Shown: piece after piece, positions 11,640 through 23,179 of the stretch
Position numbering within the stretch: the first letter of the stretch is position 1
Layout: the number at the start of each line of letters is the position of its first letter
Origin: Actinernus sp. WN-2022
Taxonomy: Eukaryota > Cnidaria > Anthozoa > Actiniaria > Actinernidae
Length of the DNA stretch: 64,000 nt
Direction of reading: 5' to 3'
Assembly: GCA_030867875.1 (NCBI GenBank)
Contig: JAOWCC010000330.1
Coordinates: 124,001-188,000 of the forward strand
Program-made: the position numbers and the translations under genes
Notes under the pieces: model-generated
Told to the model about the DNA's origin: nothing
What the model saw: only the letters and a program-made list of their open reading frames with translations
The model's database searches: none

Positions 11640-14600
11640 CTGTATATCAAAAGGCAGTTTATGAGGAAAATGGCTTGTAAGATTTCCAGCGGCCACCATT
11701 TCCCACTGAACGCCATAATGTTATGTCTGCCTTTCTGAACGAGCATGAATCGGAAGCTGCTTCAACTCCCATAACTCTCCTAGCGCCCTCCACGATGACC
11801 GATGCAGTCCCAGTTACATCTCTGACTACCGTCCGGTAAGAGATACAGCCACACCCAGAACAACCCTAACCCAGAATCCACTGCCACAGGTACCTTTAGC
11901 CACACCCAAACTGCGGACCATGACTCTCATGTCGACACCGCAACCAAATACAGCCAGGAAGAAGATCCTCCACTTTCATCAGTATCTTCAGTAAGTTCGA
12001 AATTTGCCCCCTTTGTCTAAGGAGTTCGTTTGGCAGCCAGCCTCCCATAAGCAATCCCAGATCCTTTCAGAGGTGACAAATATGCATTTGATGCAGTTAT
12101 AGATTCTGTACCGATTACACCTCCGCAAAAGTCACACCTTCTATACCAATACATACCTGTTTTTACCACAAGAAAAGCTCTCATGCTATGGGTGAATGTG
12201 AACAGTTTAAGAAGTTGAGTTTCGATCAAAGAAAATAGTTCTTGATGAAGAATAGAATTTACTTTAATTATGTAAGCTCAGTTGAAGAAAACAATGACCA
12301 AAATTGCGCCACAGTCAATCGTGTAGCCGTAACGACAGAAAACGTCCAAGACATGCGTAACAGGCCTGCTAGTAACATCCACACGAATAGTACTCTTATC
12401 CAATCCACTACAGAATCTCCGAATAAGGATGTGACAACTGCAAGACAGATAAAATAAATAATGCAGTTGGACTATAGTGAGTAAAACCATAATCGTAATA
12501 TCCGCGGGACATAACAAGTCGCTTCAACGGAAGATCTACGCTTTAGAAATCTCCTCAGCGAAGGTATCCACAAGCACGGCAAGGCAACTGGAAGATGCCA
12601 CTCCCTATTAAGACTGACGAAATTAGCTTACAAGACAACCCTGATCAGCGTGTAAAGAGACTACTCTGTTTAAAAATGAAATTTCTGAGGAACAACAAGG
12701 TTTGCAAAGCCTACATCGAGTTCATGCAGAAAATCTTCGATCGTGAACACGCCGGCCGCGTAACAACAGAACAACTCCAAACCACACCAGGCAAAGTATG
12801 GTACCTCCTGCATTTCGACGTGTACCATCCCAAGAAACCGGAGCATATTCGAGTCGTTTTCGAGTGTAGTGCAGTCTTTTACGATGACTCACTTAACAGA
12901 CACCTCCTGCAGGGTCCTGATTGGATGAATACCTTGATCGGAGTCATCTCCCGCTTCTGTAATGAAGAAGTAGCCGTGACATGCGACATCGAACAGATGT
13001 TCTACAGTTTCAGCGTTAACCTTGAGCATAGAGACCTCTTACGATTTCTATGGTTTGACAACAACGACTTGCAAGAACCTCTTGCAGAGTATCGGATAAA
13101 TGTGCACCTTTTCGGAGCAGTTTCCTCTCCCGGCGTCGCAAACTTTGGCCTCAGAGCAACAGCTAAGGTTGGACGAGAAGAGTTTGGAAAAGCGCCTGCA
13201 GAATTCCTAGACAAGGAGTGTTATGTAGACGACGGTTTGAGATCCTTTGCCAGTCCAGAACAAGCAATCCAAGTTATTCTGAATAGCCAAGCTATGTGCG
13301 CTACAGCGAAGCTCCGACTTCACACGTTTGCCACTAATAGTAAGACAGGGCTAGAAGCCCTCCCCGTTGAAGATCGGGCCCAGGAATTGAAAGACCTTGA
13401 TCTTCGCCACGATACTTGGGTACCTACTGGTGTATTGAATCAGACACCTCCGTATACGACCCACGCGGCATGGCCGAACCAGTTATCTTAGTAGGAAAGC
13501 AAATACTTCAAGATCTATGCAACGAAGACGTCAACTGGGATGACCCCACATTCTTTCTCGTTGGGAAAGCTGGAGATCTCAACTACAACTTCTAGAGAAA
13601 GTAACAACGGATAGATGAGTAAAACCTCCAGGTTTCGGTGAACCTACCACATTAGATATACACAGTTTCTCCGATGCTAGTGACACAGGACTAGTGACAC
13701 AGTATCCTTCGTAAATGGTTCTGGCCAAGTGAATGTCAGCTTTCTGATGGCAAAGGCCCGTGTAGCCCTACTGAAACCAATTTCAATTCCCCAGCGCGAA
13801 CTCACAGCAGCCGTAGCTACGTGAACGTTACGTCTATGCTAAGCAATAACTCAACTATGAAGATGTGAAAGAAGTGTACCATACAGACTCATAAGTAATG
13901 CTTGGTTAGATAAGCAATGACGCCCGACGGTTTCACATTTACGTAAGAAATCGTGTTCAGCACATTCGTGACAGGTCGAAGCTCAAGATCAATGGCACCA
14001 CGTCGCCAGCAAAGATAACCCTGCTGATGAGGTCTCTTGTGGGTTCACCACCAAAGAACTGCTCGAAGATAGTCGCTGGTTTAAAGGCCCATATCGTTTA
14101 TGGCAAAAAGAGACACCAGTTACGAATCAAAATCCAATCTCCCTATTGGATCCCGAAGACCATGAAGTTAAAAAGAGATACTGCACCATTTGCATATCAA
14201 AGAAGAAGAGTGAGTCTACTCCCACGACTGACCAAGTCTTCCATGAAACACTCGAGTTGGAACGTTTCAACCACTCGTCATTTCTAAACCGCTTGAAGAG
14301 GAGCATTGTCCGTATACAGGGGATATTCGAGAGGAAAAGACACGACAAGCAGTATAATTGGCGACCACACAGGACTGCCCTTCTTAGAAGAGCTGAACCA
14401 AGCAGAGACAGTGATTCTAAAGTCACTTCAGCACCAATACTTTGATGCGGAAGTCAAGACGTTACGCGACCTTAATGATGGCAGCAATATGTTTCAAAGT
14501 CGCGAGAGCGCACTCTACAGAAACTGTAGGATTAAGCACACTAGTTCACTCTACAGCCTTGATCCCTTTCTTGGCGAAGAAGGCCTTATTAGAGTAGGCG

Positions 14601-14690
14601 GCCGTCTTTGCAAGTCTGACTCGATAAATCACCTCATCGTCATACCAAGAAACAATCACATGACATATCTTATACGTTTTAAAACAAGTC
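11640..14690 (+). pseudogene. BEL/Pao LTR-retrotransposon remnant (RT to integrase zinc domain)
   Basis: The clear part starts with the open frame 12595-13491. It holds the BEL/Pao reverse transcriptase with VTCDIEQMFYSF, LFGAVSSPGVANFGLR and the YVDD catalytic box at about residue 204. Downstream, in broken frames, come the RNase H-linker region (PADEV and LLEDSRWFKGP, about 14020-14090) and the integrase zinc-binding region (EEGLIRVGGRL and RNNHMTYLI, 14575-14680). Similarity stops at about 14690, where a reverse LINE begins. Sequence from 11640 to 12590 may be the degraded gag/protease part, which is weaker. Many stops show it is inactive. No LTRs were recognised. Confidence 0.75.
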
Positions 14691-14718
14691 CACATTGCAT
14701 CTACGTTTTCTTTGTACT

Positions 14719-15462
14719 CTACTTGTTCCCAAGGTTTTCGTTACAATCGTACAGAAAATATTCACTGTTAAAATTCTTAAAATTCCTTATTTCTATTTCC
14801 TTTATCGTTTTGATTTTTGTAGGTATATTAATTTTACGAATTGTGTAAATCAAGCTATGGTCGCTAAAGCCTACATGAATAACATCCGATTGTATTTTTT
14901 TTTCGGGAGAACAAGTTATGCATATATCTAACAGCGATGTGCTGGATTTAGTGATGCGTGTAGGCTTATCGATCAGCTTAGTAAGTTGAAAATTTCCATA
15001 ATTGATCATAACTTTTGGGCAGACTGATTTAGTAGATTACAATTGAGATCGCCTAGTATATAGATTTATTTATCTTCATTGTCAATTTTCTCTATCAAAC
15101 ACTCGATGATAGAGAATATTTCAACAGCCAAGAGGTGCGCTAGGGGGTCTATATATTGCGGATATAATGAAAGGCCTGCTTTTCGGTTTAATCATTTCCA
15201 AGCAAACGGCTTCCAGGTTATCTGGCACTAGGTCATGGCGCCCACAGTAGGTTAGAGTTTTCCAAACGTATATACATACGCCACCGCCAAGTCGATTTCT
15301 ATCAAGACGGACAATTTCATATCCGTCAGTACTAACAACACCGTTTGAGATTGATTTATCTAGTCGGGTCTCATTTAGAGCTAGAATATCGATCTCTCGG
15401 TTTGCTAGCATGAGGCAGATCTCGACATGTTTAGTTAAACTGACAATTGTTTGGGATGCCAT
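14719..15462 (-). pseudogene. LINE ORF2 endonuclease domain
   Basis: The minus-strand frames encode an AP-endonuclease-like domain of a CR1/L2-type LINE: IDILALNETRLD at the start, YEIVRLDRNRLGGGVCIYV, FIISAIYRPPS, and then after a stop LIDKPTRIT and GFSDHSLIY. The domain is interrupted by stops near 15120 and 15010. The reverse transcriptase that should follow is absent, because sequence identity switches to BEL at about 14690. LINE copies normally lose their 5' part, so loss of the 3' part suggests a later deletion or rearrangement. Confidence 0.75.
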
Positions 15463-15639
15463 TTTAACACCTCGTTGTTTAGAGAAAGCAGACCCAGCAT
15501 TATTTACTATCCCTAAAGTTCAGAACAATGCGAAATACGATTCTTAGCAAAAATACTGCTGCCATTCTTATTCAAATGCAATTCTCCAATTTAAAGATCC
15601 TGTTTCCTAATATTACGGTGACTTAAAAACTTTCAAGAG

Positions 15640-16720
15640 TTTTGTTTATAGAATTGCGCGACGATCTTGTTTTGAATCCAGACTTGAATCCAGATTTGAA
15701 TCCAGACTTGCGTCATCTCCTCTTGTGATGATTTCTGAGATGGTGATATCAATTCCTGGACTTTTGAAAATAATTTGATTTGGCGCAAGTCATTAGTTCC
15801 TACGTGAAGAATAACTTCATCGGGATTTAGCTCCTCCAGCGTTGGGATGACATCATGACATAGTGTCTCATGTGTCTCACCCTCGCTCCAGAAAAGGATT
15901 TCACATATACTTTGTCTCCTGCGCTTTTGGAAAACCGTTTCCCTTGTATATACTTCAACATGAAATCGCCCATGATCGCTGTCACTCGGTGATCAGGCTC
16001 ATTCGGTTGTGACGAGGAAGGTGGTGTGACTTCTTTCTCTTTTGTGTCTTTTGATCTACCTTTGTTCTTCATTTTATTTGCATTTCTTTGTTTAGACTTC
16101 GAATTTGATTCGACCAGCTCCCAAGGGGCATCCTATGTATTTTGATGAGCTTTCTCTACGGTTTCCTGGGGCGTCTGATTCTTCTTTTCGATTCCATCTT
16201 GACTGCAATTCAGAGAATTAGACAGATCTTTCGCTAGATAAGTCAGCGCCAGTCTAAGTGAGTCTCTCTCTGCCTCCACACCCTTCAGTTTGGTCTTTAG
16301 AGCCGCGTTCTCACGTTTCAGTGACTCAACTTCAGAGTTGGCGGGAAGGTTAGAACACCGTTTCAGAGATTCGAAATTTGACTTTAGAAGCCCAATGTCC
16401 TCGAAGGCAGATATAAGTGTAGCCTCTCATAGTAAGGACTTTGCTATCTTGTGAGTTGATTTCTGGCGAGTCATCATCCTACGAGGCACTATTCCGGTCA
16501 ACGAGACCTGCAGTAGAAGAGGTTTCAGCCATTGTAGTTTCATTCGGGGGATTTTCGGCAGAAATTTATTTCTCCTTGCTTTACCGGCGACTAAAAGACT
16601 ATCTAGTCGTTCCTTGAGAACAGATTTGGTGCCTTGAGCAGAAAGGTCGAGATCAGCAAGTTTTTCTTTCAGTTCAGGAACTTTTAAGCCGGAGCTTGAG
16701 GCGACATGTCCGTCCTCCAT
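15640..16720 (-). pseudogene. LINE ORF1 with SAP and SGNH-esterase domains
   Basis: The minus-strand ORF begins MEDGHVASSSGLKVPELKEK, with a SAP-like helix-turn-helix (LKEKLADLDLSAQG then LKERLDSLL) at residues 12-45. After a Ser/Thr-rich, coiled-coil-like middle (16420-16200) comes an SGNH-esterase-like block with IMGDFMLKYIQGKRF (about 15980-15940), VKSFSGARV and HVGTNDLRQ (about 15810-15785). In the GDS block the catalytic Ser is replaced by Phe. Several frames are needed, so it is a pseudogene. SAP plus esterase in ORF1 is typical of some CR1/L2-like LINEs. Confidence 0.65.
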
Positions 16721-16727
16721 GAATGCA

Positions 16728-16835
16728 TGTAACTTAGTTCCCTTGATCAGTGCGTATGTAACTTAGTTCCCTTGATTAGTGCGCATGTAACTTAGTTCTC
16801 TTGATTAGTGTCCATGTAACTTAGTTCCCAGTCGT
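16728..16835 (-). repeat. 29-bp tandem repeat in LINE 5' region
   Basis: There are about 3.5 copies of a 29-bp unit containing atgtaacttagttcccttga, immediately 5' of LINE ORF1. Tandem repeats in the 5' UTR often carry the internal promoter of a LINE. That role is inference. Confidence 0.7.
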
Positions 16836-17109
16836 CTAGCGGCCAAGGGCGATTTGGGTTATGAAAAATCCTACCGTTTCTGACAGGTAACCCTTATTAT
16901 ATTTCACCTCCTCTTTTTGTTTCCCTCCCCGTACTCGCTACAGTTTCTCCCATCTTCACCACAGGTAACCAAACCCTGAAAACTAGAGTGAAGAGTAGAG
17001 TTGCCTATAAACTGAGATTACATCATCATCATCTTTATTATTGTTATCCTCATTAATATTATTCCAAGTCTAGTAATGCGTTTGAATTGTGATCTTCTTT
17101 TATTTACAG

Positions 17110-17212
17110 CTTGTATTGAAGGGATCATCAGTGATGAAAGATTCAATCGCAATCAGAAACATTGACGTTACAACAAACGCATGCGTTCTACAACCTTCTA
17201 TCGCACATCCAG
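17110..17212 (+). CDS. Exon: MAM domain 1, C-terminal part
   Basis: The acceptor is cttttatttacag and the donor is catccag|gtaaca. Entry is phase 0 and exit phase 1. The translation LVLKGSSVMKDSIAIRNIDV followed by TTNACVLQ is the last MAM strand with the fourth cysteine. The position of Ile-Arg-Asn-Ile-Asp matches the usual A-x-D-D-I of MAM domains, but lacks the paired acidic residues. It completes MAM 1 with the exons at 2259 and 8136. Confidence 0.8.
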
Positions 17213-17524
17213 GTAACATTTATCATTGGCCTGTCATTAAGCATATAGAGATGGAATGAATTACCGGAATAGTGAAATCACCAAATCTCAAACTGTCGCA
17301 ACCAAACATGCTTGTCCCGGAAGGGCAAAATGAAAAACAAAAATGAGAAAAGAGCTCTGAAGACTACCCAATGCAAACGAAGTTCATTTGTTCTAAAATG
17401 GCATTTTTAATTGAATTAAATTTGAAAATAGCATCGTTTTAGTCAGTTACATCAGTACTTCTGGTTTCATGTAATAATTGATAAATAGTTTTTAAAATTG
17501 AAATGACAAAGATACTTTGATCCA

Positions 17525-18330
17525 AGGTTCAAAGGTTCGTTTATTTCACACAAAAACACACAAAAGGAGATATACATACATAAAGAAAAGTTTGTGAAGG
17601 ATACAAGAGATACAACCCAGAGGGGTTAATTACAAACTCTTGCACCCTATTTGGTATTTATGATTAATCTAAGATGGCACGCACTTACTGTATTTATAAT
17701 TAGATAATTTTAAAGTTAAAATACGATACTGAGTTCATTCTATTCATGTACAAGAGCATTAGCTTTTTACACAAATATGAAACACGGTGTGGAAATTAGA
17801 CGCTTTTTGAAGTATTTCTTAAAATGTTTATTTGAAGAACTGTTTTTAATCTCTATTGGAATGTCGTTCCAAGTTTTGACGGCTGCATATTTAACGCCGA
17901 ATTTGCCATAGTTTAGATTTTGTCTTGGCAAAAAAGGTTCTTATTTGATTTAGAGCGAGTGTTGTAATCATAAATAAGGGACAGGTCGTTGAAATAACTC
18001 GAAAATATATCTGGAAGTTGATTGATAGAATGCCTATGCACTAAATCACCGAGTTAGAAGTCCATTGTTTGAAATATATTTAAAATGTTAAGCTTGTTGT
18101 ATAAAGGTTTGCTTGGGGTTTTGAAATCGGAAAAAGTAATGACTCGAAGCGCTCGCTTTTGTTAAATGTGGATAGGTTTAAGCTTGGATTTATAATTACT
18201 GCCCCATATTAATGTACCATATGATATATATGAATATATAAGGTTGTAGTAAATATTTTTAAGAGTATCCAAGCTAAGATAATGCCTGATTCTACATAAG
18301 ACTCCAATTGTTTTTTACAATTTTTCGTGA
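17525..18330 (-). pseudogene. LINE RT C-terminal region and 3' end
   Basis: The minus strand encodes the end of a LINE ORF2 with blocks NYKSKLKPIHI, QKRALRVITFS and NYGKFGVKYAAVKTWNDIPI, then a basic tail. Stops interrupt it. The 3' UTR runs to about 17530, where it ends in a tttatttcacac run on the plus strand. It belongs to a different LINE lineage from the 3770 and 53389 copies, judging by the tail motif. Confidence 0.65.
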
Positions 18331-19098
18331 TATAGAGTCTATTTGGGAATTCCAGGTAATATGTTCAACTATATAGGCAAGGCATTCCAAAAGGATGGCA
18401 TCTGTGAAAATCTGTTGCTTTTCTTGAAACCTGCAAAAGCAAAAGCCTCTGGTTTTCATGAAAACAAATTTGAATTAAAATTTCGATTTTATATTATTTT
18501 CATGTATGATCATAGCCGCAACATATAAGTTTACAAACTTTGCCCCACAATTTTCTATTTAAGTAAAAATGCACTGACGATACACTGACGACTACATGCA
18601 CATCTAAATAAATTGATTAACAAGCACAAAGTTCCGAAATAATTTTCGGACTTGGTCTTTGCTGCTTGTTGCTTTTGACCGAACCACCGGTCTTGAAATA
18701 TGTCTATTAAAAATCCAGTAACACAAAAATTAAATAGAACAAACATAAAACGTTCAAATTAAAACGCTATTAAAAACGCTTAAATCTCCATATTTATAGT
18801 CTCCTACTATTAGCTCACTATCAACTTTCTCATTCACTCATTAACATTTTTTCTTTTTTCTTATCACATTAATTGACTGTGTGTCAATTAGCCAAGCAGT
18901 TTATTGTATATTTATTATCAAATATCATTATCTTATTTTATTTTTCATTTTTGTGGCATACCTGTACCCCAAGTACCTTAGTGTATTGACCACGGTAAAT
19001 AAAGTATAGGAAATTACAAAGGCCACTTCTGAAACTAACACAGGAATTGACAAGCGCAAATTTATAAGCACTTGAAAGTGGTTCAATACTAATTTTAG
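18331..19098. other. Intron stretch without recognised feature
   Basis: AT-rich intronic DNA. No exon, hairpin or domain was recognised. Short open frames here have no coding character. Confidence 0.4.
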
Positions 19099-19323
19099 GA
19101 TACAAGTGTAAAAATAAAGAGTTCCAGTGTGACAATGGTAACTGTGTAAAGAAAAGCCTAAGATGTAACGGCATCCAGGACAGCTGTCTTGATGGATCGG
19201 ACGAGAAGGGCTGTGTCTGTCTGTCGGGTTATTTCTCGTGCTCCAACAGAAAGTGTGTCGTGTACACTGACCTCTGTAACGGAGTAAAGAACTGCAAAGA
19301 TGGAACAGATGAAGCGAATTGTG
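19099..19323 (+). CDS. Exon: two LDL-receptor class A modules
   Basis: The acceptor is actaattttag and the donor is aattgtg|gtaagg. The exon is phase 1 to phase 1, 75 codons. Module 1 has six cysteines and ends LDGSDEKGC. Module 2 has six cysteines and ends CKDGTDEANC. The D-G-S/T-D-E clusters are the calcium-binding acidic residues of LDLa repeats and both are intact. Two modules in one exon is a compact arrangement. The exon follows MAM 1 with matching phase. Confidence 0.9.
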
Positions 19324-19451
19324 GTAAGGAAGTATAGAAGATCTTAATATATATATAATTTATTATCTGAAATTCTTGTCTAATAATTAATAGACCCTGA
19401 GATCGCTGTATGTGTTTAATACTCTTGCATGCTTGAAACTTACTAATCTAG

Positions 19452-19565
19452 AAAACGAGTGCACGGGTAGATATCAGTGCTATGACGGGTCGTGTGTTTC
19501 GCTGTCGACAACGTGCAGCTCAAGCAAGGCATGTGAGGATGATATCCATCGACTACCCATATGCA
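19452..19565 (+). CDS. Exon: third, divergent LDLa module
   Basis: The acceptor is taatctag and the donor is atatgca|gtatgt. The exon is phase 1 to phase 1, 38 codons. The six LDLa cysteines are present (ECTGRYQC, DGSC, STTC, SKAC, LPIC), but the calcium-binding cluster is EDDIHRLP instead of D-x-S-D-E. The module can probably form its disulfides but may bind calcium poorly. It lies 128 bp after the double LDLa exon, the shortest intron in the gene. Confidence 0.75.
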
Positions 19566-19993
19566 GTATGTAATTCAGTTTATTTTGCACCGCACATGAG
19601 AACGTTAAAGACCTTTATCCAACTGATACTTTTGCTGACGGCTACACACCTCGAATATCTTGAAGATAGTTATTTTTGGTTTCCGGTTAATTTCGCGGCC
19701 TTTCAAACGACTCAACATAATCAACAAACACAATATGAACTGCCTCAAAAGAAATCACTGCCGTTGAGAAATGCGAAAATTAACAACCGTCCACTCAAAA
19801 TTTTAACACATCAGAAGTCACTAGTATAAAGTACATTAGTATATACAACATGGGAAGCTATATAGATCATGTAATTTGATTGGCTCGCTATCTCGGAATA
19901 ATGAGCAATAGCCACCTACAAAACTCGGGATAATACTCCAGTTTCGTATTCGAAAATTACCGCTGAATGCAATGACTACAGACGCATGTACGC

Positions 19994-20135
19994 AGGGTTA
20001 GCCTCATTCTGAAGTCAAACATTCTTAAATACCAGCAAGAAGGTACAAAGCCTGAAACTAGAACATACACAGTGTTGCGAATAGCCCACCTCGCTGGTAT
20101 TTACGAATGTTTATCTTCAGAATGAGGCTAACCCT
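19994..20135. mobile_element. MITE with 43-bp inverted ends
   Basis: It starts AGGGTTAGCCTCATTCTGAA and ends with the inverted copy. The arms match over 43 bp with about two differences. It has no coding capacity. Confidence 0.75.
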
Positions 20136-20249
20136 TGAAACAAAATGGCAGGCGTAAATTCACGTTTCGCGATTGTTTCCGATGCCGAAATTTTACAAAT
20201 TCAAAAAAATGCAGTGCCCAAAAGCAGGTTTCCATGTTGTATATACTAA

Positions 20250-20327
20250 AACAATTTTTCGCCTCAAGCTCAGTCGACATTGGTGAATATTCACCAATAT
20301 CGACTGAGCCTGAGGCGAAAAATTGTT
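20250..20327. repeat. 78-bp near-perfect palindrome (fold-back MITE)
   Basis: Two 39-bp arms differ at two positions and meet at a GGTGAATATTCACC centre without a loop. A relative with the same GTGAATATT core lies at 61564-61670. Confidence 0.75.
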
Positions 20328-20634
20328 AAATATTCTAAAAATGTAGAGAATATACTGAGCATAAAAAATCTGATTATGAAAGAATATATATTTTCCAACG
20401 TGGTTGTTACCATAGTCTAGATAGACAACGAACACTCGTAAGTTGTGAAATATAAATTGCCTTTCACTGATAAAATACCTACATGTATACGGTATTCTCG
20501 GTAATTGATACCCCATTCCTCGTTCTCCTTTACTCTCCAGCCCTTCCGTTAAAAAACGCTAGACAACTTTTTAAAAACGCCACATTGCATATTGACATAA
20601 CGTGTACAATGTCTGGTTATTTTTGTTTTACCAG

Positions 20635-20715
20635 ATTATTGTACTATAGATAGCAAAAGCTGTGGCCAGAGTTCAAACAGTTTGACAAAAAGGCGGTCCT
20701 GCGACACAGCCAGAG
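20635..20715 (+). CDS. Exon: short Cys-containing linker
   Basis: The acceptor is tttgttttaccag and the donor is ccagag|gtatct. The exon is phase 1 to phase 1, 27 codons. The translation reads NYCTIDSKSCGQSSNSLTKR and then RSCDTAR, with three cysteines. No domain was recognised. It may be a fragment of an LDLa-like or spacer module between LDLa 3 and MAM 2. The splice sites are good and the phase fits both neighbours, which is the main support. Confidence 0.6.
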
Positions 20716-20884
20716 GTATCTATTTTATGACATTGTTACAATAATGTATTACATACGACAATAGCTGTACATACATGTGTATTGCTTATTCTCTGAAATC
20801 AAGGTCTATAGTAGCAGATATCCGACAACAGTCCTTAATTACCGATATTAAAGACTGCATTGATACTAACAAGATGACAGAAAG

Positions 20885-21300
20885 TCAAGGAGGGTGGGTA
20901 ACCCTGTGCTATTGTCTTCTCGTGTGTCAAGGAGGGTGAAAACCCTGTGCTATTGTATTCTCTTCTCGTGTGTCAAGGAGGGTGAATAATCCTGTGCTAT
21001 TGTCTTCTCGTGTGTCAAGGAGGGTGGGTAGCCATGTGCTATTTTCTTCTCGTGTGCCAAGGAGGGTGAAAACCCTGTGCTATTGTATTCTCTTCTCGTG
21101 TGTCAAGGAGGGTGGGTAACCCTATGCTATTGTCTTCTCGTGTGTCAAGGAGGGTGGGTAACACTCTGCTATCATCTTCTCGTGTGCCAAGGAGGGTGGG
21201 TAAACCTCTGCTATTGTCTTCTCGTGTGTCAAGAAGGGTGAATAACCGTGTGCTATTGTCTTCTCGTGTGCCAAGGAGGGTGGGTAACCCTATGCTATTA
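20885..21300. repeat. Minisatellite, about 40-50 bp unit
   Basis: There are nine or more variant copies of a unit containing cttctcgtgtgtcaaggagg followed by gtgggtaaccctgtgctattgt. Both strands have open frames across it (21039-21368 and 21100-21477). These are products of the repeat and not genes. Confidence 0.85.
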
Positions 21301-22720
21301 ATTTCGCGGGGGAAAACAATGGCGGACATTGCGTCAGATGCGAGAGTCAGAGCTGCGGGGGGAGGCACTCATATACACGACGTAAATAAGATGTGCGGTG
21401 GTACCGGGTACAGGTTTCAGCCCAATTTGGCAAAAAAAGGCTTGTTTTGGAGCAAATCAACTATCAATTCCGGATGATTTTCATAAATTTCATGGAAATT
21501 CTGGTTAATAAAAACACCTTCACTACATTTTATTTTGCAAACTGGGTCGGGCTCTAAAGACGACACTTCACATACCTCCCCTTTATTATGCAAGCAGTGC
21601 CCCCCGGTTTGAAGCTCAGTACATACAGGTCGCAAAGCGGTGTTACAAACTACAAAGCTATGGTGGCAAATTTCGGGCTTTTGACGACTAAATTTGAAGA
21701 TATTGGAATTGAAATGAAAATAAATGTAGAGACTGATCATCTGTGCCTCTGCTAATGGATCTTGGGGTGATTCGAAAAAGTTCAAAGTGATTTCAAGTCT
21801 TTAATATTGACTAGCGACGAGTATAAAAGTTTGACTCATGACAATTGAATGAAAACGGAACCGAAAATTCACATTCATCTCGCTGAACCAATTTATAGAA
21901 TTGGTTTGTTTTTAATCCATTGAAATCCTTGGAAACTCGGGTCGCATGTGACCCGTTGTCGTGAGCAGGTTGATTCAAATCTTGTTCAAGTTGCCTGAAG
22001 AAAAAAACCCTTGCTTGTACTAATTTTAAGAACTGGAATTTCATTTCCAGCTGCGATAGTTTCGTTCAGTTTTCTAGTTTTCGATTGTAAAGTTTATTCT
22101 TTGCGATTTATAACAGTTAATGTCTTTAATAAAACAGCAAAGTGACAACTGTTTCATTATTTGATTGTGCTTGGAGAACTGCCTGAAATCAAACTTCGCT
22201 TTTTGTTAGTGTTCAGTATACCAGAAATCGACTTTTTCACAGGTTATAGCTATTTTCTCGATTATTAAGCATTGCTTGGAGATTTGCCGGGCTGTTCTTT
22301 TATTTGCCAAGCGCAAATTATCTTTCAAATTTTCACTTGAGCTCAAACTCAAGGAAGTAAACAAACTCGGTGCACTGGACTCTCGAGATAACATGTGATT
22401 GTCTTTAGCAGTAAATTCCTTTGGTCAAATAGCATGATGTACGTGATATTTATCACTCGCTGTATTTATGCCAAATGACACTACAAAATCTGCGTTTATG
22501 AACCAAAAGGCAAAACTTAGCTTCGTTCTGTATACATCACACACTGCTGTAAATACGAAGTCTTATACAGATGAAACAGGAAAATAAAAGGTGGGAACTT
22601 TGTGGGAGATATATTTTTTATTTGAATCAACATATTTGAATCACCTGCGAATATAATATGAAAGTCACCAGTATAAGAAAATCAATGGGCCTAAACCCAT
22701 CTGTTGAAAACCATAATTAA
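21301..22720. other. Intron stretch; unexplained minus-strand open frames
   Basis: Minus-strand frames at 21417-21785 and 21811-22044 contain Cys-rich VCTELQTGGHCLHNKGEVC and a neighbouring frame. I recognise no family and see no clear exon borders. They could be a decayed mobile-element ORF. The rest holds nothing notable. Confidence 0.3.
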
Positions 22721-22729
22721 TATCTGAAG

Positions 22730-22965
22730 TAGCATTGCCTATCGATAGAGGTTGTTTTCTATTTGATAAGTCAGATGAAAATCAAGTATTTCCTGTTTTG
22801 TTTTTGTAAGAAGAATGTCATGATTGACAGTTTCAAAGGGTTTACTAAAATCTAGAAACATTCCACAAGAATGTTGTTATAGCATTTTGTTTTTTATCAT
22901 TTTGTATTTTATAAAATAGCATGAATTGTTCAACGGTTATTTAGGAACGAAAATCAAATTGAGAA
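22730..22965 (-). pseudogene. Short LINE RT fragment
   Basis: The minus strand shows the RT palm region of a LINE: a QFDFRS block, a FETVNHDILLTK block matching the usual A-F-D-T-V-N-H-D-I-L-L motif, and flanking residues, with stops. Only about 75 codons remain. Confidence 0.6.
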
Positions 22966-23095
22966 TCACATATCAAATGGTACTTTTCCAGAAAAGCAAT
23001 TCCATAGCAAATGTTTGTATTCCGTTTTCTTATTCTCATATTCATATAATGTAGCACTAAATAAAGCTGAAAAACTGTGAGAATGCGAGAAATAC

Positions 23096-23178
23096 CTCAA
23101 CTTATTGACACTTAGTAGCAACGTTATATATGGAGGAACTTCATATATAATGTTGCTACTAAGTGTCAATAAGTTGAG
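23096..23178. repeat. 83-bp hairpin with fully pairable 37-bp stem
   Basis: The arms 23096-23132 and 23142-23178 are inverted copies with one difference that still pairs as G-U in RNA. The loop is gaggaactt. The stem includes CTTATTGACACTTAGTAGC. It is most likely a tiny fold-back MITE. A small-RNA precursor is possible. Confidence 0.8.
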
Positions 23179-23179
23179 T

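Noticed and set aside
21039..21477. Open frames of 109 and 125 codons on opposite strands
   Set aside because: Both arise from the 40-50 bp minisatellite.
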